This document shows, piece after piece, positions 59,413 to 64,000 of a DNA stretch of 64,000 bases (position 1 is the first letter of the stretch; each line of letters starts with the position of its first letter). The stretch is taken from the NCBI RefSeq assembly GCF_022869005.1, contig NZ_JALIEA010000013.1, forward strand, positions 62,001 through 126,000, read 5' to 3'. Source of the DNA: Corynebacterium kalidii. Its GTDB lineage: Bacteria; Actinomycetota; Actinomycetes; Mycobacteriales; Mycobacteriaceae. The position numbers and the translations under genes were made by a program. The notes beneath the pieces are model-generated. The model ran no database searches. It was not told the origin of the DNA and saw only the letters and a program-made list of their open reading frames with translations.

Positions 59413-60128
59413 TGCTCCCGTTCCTGCAGGCCCTGACCTACGCCGACTCCGCCTACCCGTCCGGCCGCTACACCCTGTCCCACGGTCTGGAGGGCCTGGT
59501 GCAGGCCGGACGGGTCCGCGGGACGCGGCAGGTCACCGACGCCCTGCTCGACCACCTGCGGTACACCGCCGGGCCCGGCGACGGGGTCGCCACCGCCGTC
59601 GCGACGACGGCCGTCGACCTGTCCACCCTGGTGGACCTCGACCATGAACTGTCGGCGACGAAGGTCACCCACGAGCTGCGTCGGGCGTCGACGCGCGTGG
59701 GACGCCAGATGCTGCAGGTCACCGGGCAGGTCGCCGGACGTCTCGGCGAGGAGCCGTCGGGCGTCCTGCGGGACTACGCCGCCGCGGTCGCCGCGAAGGA
59801 GACCCCCGGCAACCAGGCCGTCGCCGCCGGGGTGGTACACGCGTCCCACGGCATGGACGGGGCGACGGCGGTCGCCACCGAACTCACCGGCCTCGCCGTC
59901 GGCTGGGCGGGGGCGGCGCTGCGGCTGCGCCAGTGCGACCACATCGGCGCCCAGGTCGCCGTCGCCGCGTCTCACCCGGTGATCGCCGAGGTCACCGACC
60001 GTGCCGTCCGCACCGCCCGGGACCTCCTCGCCGACGGCGACTGGAGCCTGCTGGGGCGGGCGAGCCCCGGCAGCGACCTCGCCTCCGCCGCGCACGAGAC
60101 CGCCCCCGCCCGACTGTTCATGAGCTAG
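59412..60128 (+). CDS. ureF: Urease accessory protein UreF
   Basis: A 238-residue all-helical accessory protein; LQALTYADSAYPSGRYTLSHGLEGLVQAGRV is the N-terminal signature (a version of DSAFPtG.faHS.GLE), and the C-terminal AAHETAPARLFMS is typical. It bridges UreD and UreG during apo-urease activation and stimulates UreG GTP hydrolysis. The ATG shares a base with the ureC stop. Confidence 0.95.
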   Translation: MLPFLQALTYADSAYPSGRYTLSHGLEGLVQAGRVRGTRQVTDALLDHLRYTAGPGDGVATAVATTAVDLSTLVDLDHELSATKVTHELRRASTRVGRQMLQVTGQVAGRLGEEPSGVLRDYAAAVAAKETPGNQAVAAGVVHASHGMDGATAVATELTGLAVGWAGAALRLRQCDHIGAQVAVAASHPVIAEVTDRAVRTARDLLADGDWSLLGRASPGSDLASAAHETAPARLFMS

Positions 60129-60141
60129 AGAGGACACGACC

Positions 60142-60786
60142 ATGACCGCACCGAGTACACCCGACCCCGTCACCGGCACCGGATCACCGCTGCGCATCGG
60201 CATCGGCGGGCCCGTCGGCTCCGGGAAGACCGCCCTGATCGAGGCCCTCGTACCGCGCTTCGTCGCGGCGGGGCGCCGGGTCGGGGTGATCACCAACGAC
60301 ATCTACACCCAGGAGGACGCCATGCACGTCCGCCGGGAGCTGGACGGCGTGATCGGCCCCGACGTGGTCATCGGGGTGGAGACCGGGTCCTGCCCGCACA
60401 CCGCGGTGCGCGACGACCCGACGATGAACCTGATGACCGCCGCCGACCTGCTCGACGACCACCCGGAGATCGACACCCTGTTCTTCGAGTCCGGCGGCGA
60501 CAACCTCACGCTGACCTTCTCCCCGGCGCTGGTGGACGTGTTCGTCTTCGTCCTGGACACCGCCGAGGGGCAGAAGATGCCGAAGAAGCGGGGGCCGGGC
60601 ATCACCGAGTCGGACATCCTGGTGATCAACAAGACCGACATCGCCCCCTACGTGCGCTGTGACCTGGCGGTGATGAACGCCGACGCCGTCGACGTCCGCG
60701 ACGGCGCCTCCGTGGTCCTCACCGACTGCTTCTCCGGGCAGGGGATCGCCGACCTGCAGCGGCAGCTGGAGGGGTACCGGGGGTGA
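60142..60786 (+). CDS. ureG: Urease accessory GTPase UreG
   Basis: A 214-residue G3E GTPase. P-loop GIGGPVGSGKTALIEAL, nickel-binding CPH motif (ETGSCPHTAVRDD), FFESGGDNLTLTFSP and NKTDIAP base recognition. The N-terminus (MTAPSTPDPVTGTG) has no His-rich extension, so nickel storage must come from another protein. It hands nickel to the UreD-UreF-apo-urease complex. AGAGAGGA lies before the ATG. Confidence 0.97.
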   Translation: MTAPSTPDPVTGTGSPLRIGIGGPVGSGKTALIEALVPRFVAAGRRVGVITNDIYTQEDAMHVRRELDGVIGPDVVIGVETGSCPHTAVRDDPTMNLMTAADLLDDHPEIDTLFFESGGDNLTLTFSPALVDVFVFVLDTAEGQKMPKKRGPGITESDILVINKTDIAPYVRCDLAVMNADAVDVRDGASVVLTDCFSGQGIADLQRQLEGYRG

Positions 60787-61697
60787 GTCTCACCCCGCCG
60801 GTCCCGCACGAGATGGCGGCCTTCGCCGGGGAGCGGCCCGGCGTCGGGGCGGTGCCGGTGGGCCGTCCCGGCAAGGTCGGGATCCTCGACGTCACGCTCG
60901 GCGTCCGTGACGGTCGCACCGGGGTGGACTCCCGGTTCGTCAAGGCGCCGATGCAGCTGACCCGCCCGTTGTACATCGACCCGGCCGCCCCGGGCCAGGC
61001 GTTCCTCTACATCCGTACCACCGGCGGGGGACTGGCCCAGAACGACCGCGTCCGACAGCGTGTCTCGCTGGCGCCGGACGCCTGCGCCACGGTGACCACC
61101 CAGGCGGGCACGCCGGTGCACCGGATGGACGCCGGGATGGCGTCGCAGTGGGTGAGCCTGCACGTGGCCGACGGCGCGGTGTGCGAGTACCTGCCCGGCC
61201 AGACGATCCTCTTCGCCGGGTCGAGGCTGCTGCAGACCACCGACGTCGACGTCGCGCCCGGGGGCACGCTGCTCGCCGCGGAGGTGACCCTGACCGGCCG
61301 GCTCGCACGCGGCGAACGCGACGGTTTCGACGCCCTCGCCCAGCGCGTGCGGGTCACCCGTGCCGGCCGTCCGCTGCTGTCGGACACGCTGTGCGTCACC
61401 GGTGCCACCGCGCACTCCGCGATGCTGCTGGCCGGCTGGCCGGTGTGGGGCACGGTGCTCGTCGTGCCGCCGTCCCCGTCCACCGTCCCGGCGCTGCTGG
61501 ATGCGGTGCGCGCCGTCCTGCCGGCGGCGTCGGGGCGGCTCACGGCCGCGGCGTCGACGATGGTCGGTGACGGCGGGGTCACCGTGCGCGTCGCCGGCGA
61601 CGACCCGGTCAGTGTGCGGGCGCTCGTCGGGTCGGTGCACGGTCTGGCGCGGGAACACCTGCTGGGGCGGGGCGCAGTCGACCTGCGGCGGATGTGA
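60783..61697 (+). CDS. ureD: Urease accessory protein UreD
   Basis: A 304-residue scaffold (UreH/UreD) for nickel insertion. Conserved blocks: GKVGILDVTLGVRDGRTGVDSRFVKAPMQLTRPLYIDPA, GGGLAQNDRVRQRVSLAPDACATVTTQAGTPVHRMD and CEYLPGQTILFAGSRLLQTTDV. GTG start within a GTGA overlap with ureG. Last gene of the operon; its final 89 bp overlap the 3' end of bioF on the other strand. Confidence 0.95.
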   Translation: MSLTPPVPHEMAAFAGERPGVGAVPVGRPGKVGILDVTLGVRDGRTGVDSRFVKAPMQLTRPLYIDPAAPGQAFLYIRTTGGGLAQNDRVRQRVSLAPDACATVTTQAGTPVHRMDAGMASQWVSLHVADGAVCEYLPGQTILFAGSRLLQTTDVDVAPGGTLLAAEVTLTGRLARGERDGFDALAQRVRVTRAGRPLLSDTLCVTGATAHSAMLLAGWPVWGTVLVVPPSPSTVPALLDAVRAVLPAASGRLTAAASTMVGDGGVTVRVAGDDPVSVRALVGSVHGLAREHLLGRGAVDLRRM

Positions 61698-62823
61698 ACG
61701 CGTCGATCTGTGCGTCGGTGTGCGTGGCCATCACCGTGGCCCGCAGGATCGCCCGGCCGCGCGGCACGGTGGGGTAGCGGATCGCCGGGACGTGGAACCC
61801 CTCCTGGCGCAGCGACTCCGCCACGGCCACCGCCTGTGTCTCGTCGCCGACCGGGACCGGGACGATCGGGGTGCCGGAGGCGTTGTGCACGCCGAGCCCC
61901 CGGCGCAGACGGTGCACGTTGTCCTGCAGGCGCCGGACGTGGCCCGGGTCGGTGCGCACCAGCCGGACCGCCGCCAGGGCCGCGGCGACGGTCGGTGCGG
62001 GGGAGGCGGTGGAGTAGATGAAGGGCCGTGCCTGGTTGCGGACCAGGTCACAGGTGGTGGTGTCGGCGCAGAGGAAACCGCCTTCCGCGCCGAGCGCCTT
62101 GCTCAGCGTGCCGACCAGGACGTCCGGCGCGGGGGAGCGGGGTGCCGCGCTGCCGCGCCCGTCGCCGAGGGTGCCGATGCCGTGGGCGTCGTCGACGAGC
62201 AGGGGGCAGCCGTGCTCGCGTGCCACGGCGACCAGCCCGTCGACCGGGGCGACCGTCCCGTCCATGGAGAACACCCCGTCGGTGACTATGAGGCCGTGCG
62301 GCGTGGTCCGGGTGCCGAGCAGCCGGCGCAGCGCGGGGAGGTCCCGGTGGGCGTAGACGTGGACGGTGGCTCCGTTGCCCTTCGCCGCCCGGCACCCGTC
62401 GATGATGCTGGCGTGGTTGCGTTCGTCGGAGTAGACGGTGACGGTGTCGTCGGCCAGGACGGTCAGGGCGGAGAGGTTCGCGGCGTAGCCGGTGGGGAAC
62501 AGGACGCAGTCCGGGTAGCCCAGCCAGTCGGCGAGCTCCTCCTCGAGCCGGCGGTGCAGGGTGGTGGAGCCGGTGGTCAGCCGGGAGCCCCCGGCGCCGG
62601 TGCCGAAGGTGCGGGTGGCGTCCACGGCGGCGGCCACGACGTCCGGGTGGTGGGACAGTCCCAGGTAGTTGCTGGAGGAGAACAGCAGCCGTCGGTCACC
62701 GTCGACGTCGACGACGGGGTGCTGTCCGCTGGCCAGGTCGACGGTGGTGCGGCCCAGTCCGGCCGCGCGCCAGGTGCGCAGACGGTCGGTGAGGTGGGGG
62801 CTCAGACCGGTGGGGGTGGTCAC
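61609..62823 (-). CDS. bioF: 8-amino-7-oxononanoate synthase
   Basis: A 404-residue PLP enzyme joining pimeloyl-ACP/CoA and alanine in biotin synthesis. SSSNYLGLSHHP, GTGAGGSRLTTGSTTLHRRLEEELADWLG, FPTGYAANLSALTVLA, DDAHGIGTLG and the PLP lysine in GTLSKALGAEGGF are present. GTG start at 62823 with AAGGAG upstream. Relatives end near AAGRL; here about 20 extra residues (RPAPAGVPAPDRAPTRRAPAH) run antisense into ureD, probably because the original stop was lost. Divergent from bioA. Confidence 0.95.
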   Translation of the reverse strand: MTTPTGLSPHLTDRLRTWRAAGLGRTTVDLASGQHPVVDVDGDRRLLFSSSNYLGLSHHPDVVAAAVDATRTFGTGAGGSRLTTGSTTLHRRLEEELADWLGYPDCVLFPTGYAANLSALTVLADDTVTVYSDERNHASIIDGCRAAKGNGATVHVYAHRDLPALRRLLGTRTTPHGLIVTDGVFSMDGTVAPVDGLVAVAREHGCPLLVDDAHGIGTLGDGRGSAAPRSPAPDVLVGTLSKALGAEGGFLCADTTTCDLVRNQARPFIYSTASPAPTVAAALAAVRLVRTDPGHVRRLQDNVHRLRRGLGVHNASGTPIVPVPVGDETQAVAVAESLRQEGFHVPAIRYPTVPRGRAILRATVMATHTDAQIDAFTSAAGRLRPAPAGVPAPDRAPTRRAPAH

Positions 62824-62844
62824 GGCGGCTCCTTGGTTGAAGGA

Positions 62845-62875
62845 TGTATTGAACACTGTATTGAACGGTGTATAG
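62845..62875. promoter_or_regulatory. 12-bp direct repeats in the bioF-bioA promoter region
   Basis: TGTATTGAAC occurs at 62845-62854 and 62857-62866, with a partial third unit TGTATAG from 62869, a 12-bp period. The stretch is AT-rich and spans the promoters of both divergent biotin genes. Likely operator for a biotin regulator (BioQ- or BirA-like). Confidence 0.6.
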
Positions 62876-62878
62876 CCT
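62873..62878 (+). promoter_or_regulatory. Leaderless -10 box of bioA
   Basis: TAGCCT, directly after the 12-bp repeats and 6 nt before the bioA GTG at 62885. Confidence 0.5.
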
Positions 62879-62884
62879 GGTGGC

Positions 62885-64000
62885 GTGAATAGTGTAGACC
62901 ACAGCACCGAGCACTGGGCCCCGTCGCGTGTCACCGACGCCGACCGGCGGCACGTCTGGCACCCCTACGCCCCACGCCACGGCGCGGCGGAGAACCTGCC
63001 GGTGGCCGCCACGTCCGGCACCCGCCTGCACCTGGCCGACGGCCGCGAGGTCATCGACGGCATGAGCTCCTGGTGGGCCGCGTGCCACGGGCACGGGCAC
63101 CCGCACCTCCGTGCCGCCGCGCACCGGCAGATCGACCGGATGAGCCACGTGATGTTCGGCGGGTTGACCCACCGCCCCGCCGCGGAACTCGCCGAACGCC
63201 TCGTCGCCGCGGTTTCCGTACCTGACGGGCCTGACGGGCCTGACGGCACCGACCTGCGCGGCGACCCGCTGACATCGGTGTTCTTCTCCGACTCCGGCTC
63301 GGTGGCGGTGGAGGTCGCGATGAAGGCGGCGCTGCAGTACCAGCGCGGCGTCGGACGTCCCGACCGCACCCGCTTCCTGACCTGGCGCGGCGGCTACCAC
63401 GGCGACACGCAGGGGCCGATGGGCGTCTGCGACCCCGACGGCGGCATGCACGCCCTGTGGACCGGGGTGCTCACCCCGCAGGTCTTCGTCCCCGCCCCAC
63501 CGCCCCGCGGCAGTACCGCCGAGACCGTCGACACCTACCTGGCGCAGATGCGCGCCACCATCGAGGACGGGGACGTCGCCGCCGTCATCGTCGAACCGGT
63601 GGTGCAGGGCGCCGGCGGCATGCGCTTCCACGACCACGCGCTGGTCACCGGGCTGCGCCGGGTCTGCGACGAGACCGGGGCGCTGCTGGTCCTCGACGAG
63701 ATCGCCACCGGGTTCGGGCGCACCGGCGACATGTTCGTCGGCACCGCCGCCGGGGTCGTCCCCGACATCCTCTGCCTGGGCAAGGCGCTCACCGGCGGGT
63801 TCATGAGCTTCGCCGCCACGCTGACCACCGACCGCGTCGCCGCCGCCGTGGACTCCGCGCCCGGGGGCGGGGCGTTGATGCACGGCCCGACGTTCATGGG
63901 CAACCCCCTGGCCTGCGCCGTCTCCCTGGCGGCGCTGGACCTGGCGGAGTCCGGCTACTGGCGCGACCGGGTGCCGCGCATCGCCGCGCTGCTGCGGGAG
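62885..64000 (+). CDS. bioA: Adenosylmethionine-8-amino-7-oxononanoate aminotransferase, 5' part
   Basis: The first 372 residues of a class III aminotransferase, cut by the right edge. HVWHPYAPRHG, GMSSWWAACHGHGHP, FFSDSGSVAVEVAMKAALQYQRG, TWRGGYHGDTQG, VIVEPVVQGAGGM, LLVLDEIATGFGRTG and the PLP Lys in CLGKALTGGFM follow BioA closely; the SSWWAA segment separates it from other aminotransferases. It starts at GTG and looks leaderless. An insertion PDGPDGPDG (residues 113-121) comes from nearly three copies of a 9-bp repeat (63221-63247). It transfers the amino group of S-adenosylmethionine to KAPA. Confidence 0.95.
   Translation, partial: MNSVDHSTEHWAPSRVTDADRRHVWHPYAPRHGAAENLPVAATSGTRLHLADGREVIDGMSSWWAACHGHGHPHLRAAAHRQIDRMSHVMFGGLTHRPAAELAERLVAAVSVPDGPDGPDGTDLRGDPLTSVFFSDSGSVAVEVAMKAALQYQRGVGRPDRTRFLTWRGGYHGDTQGPMGVCDPDGGMHALWTGVLTPQVFVPAPPPRGSTAETVDTYLAQMRATIEDGDVAAVIVEPVVQGAGGMRFHDHALVTGLRRVCDETGALLVLDEIATGFGRTGDMFVGTAAGVVPDILCLGKALTGGFMSFAATLTTDRVAAAVDSAPGGGALMHGPTFMGNPLACAVSLAALDLAESGYWRDRVPRIAALLRE

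Overview
The window is GC-rich (about 70%) actinobacterial DNA. The cues are Corynebacterium-like: many leaderless promoters (a TANNNT box 6 to 8 nt before an ATG or GTG), tightly overlapping ATGA/GTGA operons, a DUF6226 protein, a double-domain Lrp regulator next to a DUF3100 membrane protein, mycolate-lineage-style lipoproteins, and a urease operon with gene order A-x-B-C-F-G-D. Genus is inferred from gene content and not proven. No rRNA, tRNA, CRISPR array or intact insertion sequence was seen. Both ends are cut: a thiamine-diphosphate enzyme at the left and bioA at the right.

Left part (1-12.5 kb): one rightward block joins a TPP-dependent decarboxylase, a VanB-type ferredoxin reductase, a small recombinase-like HTH protein, a Rieske oxygenase, an FAD monooxygenase and a complete NitT/TauT-type ABC importer. 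It looks like uptake and oxidation of an aromatic or N-heterocyclic acid. Next come uraD, uraH and an NCS2 urate/xanthine permease, then an MBL-fold hydrolase, a DUF6226 protein and a small chorismate mutase. From 12.5 to 16.3 kb there is a glutathione peroxidase read in frame with a WYL regulator, a divergent VOC protein with a palindromic operator, a truncated GtrA-like membrane protein and a flavin monooxygenase. From 16.4 to 20.5 kb lie allantoicase, allantoinase and a DUF6986 aldolase-like protein. Together with uraD/uraH at 8 kb and urease at 56 kb they form most of a urate to glyoxylate plus ammonia route; the urate-oxidising enzyme itself is not identified.

Middle (20.5-42 kb): a Tat-exported PhoX phosphatase; an MFS pump with its TetR regulator; a thioredoxin-like/TPR protein; a zinc locus (CobW-type GTPase, aztA, aztB, aztD, aztC and a second aztD) with two Zur-type boxes; a lower-GC islet (32.36-34.07 kb) carrying an RCC1-like propeller gene and a duplicated-domain gene, bounded by three copies of a 19-bp repeat; an oxidoreductase-methyltransferase fusion; a YibE/F membrane protein; a TetR-controlled ABC-2 exporter; and an ABC-F protein preceded by a leader peptide and two hairpins.

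Right part (42-64 kb): small membrane proteins and a lipoprotein, a copper/heme group (PCu(A)C protein, DyP peroxidase, PepSY membrane protein), serine dehydratase with an M20 peptidase, Lrp regulator and DUF3100 protein, a FecCD-type metal ABC importer, an alpha/beta hydrolase, the urease operon, and divergent bioF/bioA. The urease operon lacks ureE in the expected place and instead carries a His-tailed, degenerate CbiX-like protein between ureA and ureB. A motif shared by the promoters of the FecCD importer and the urease operon suggests that the importer supplies nickel.
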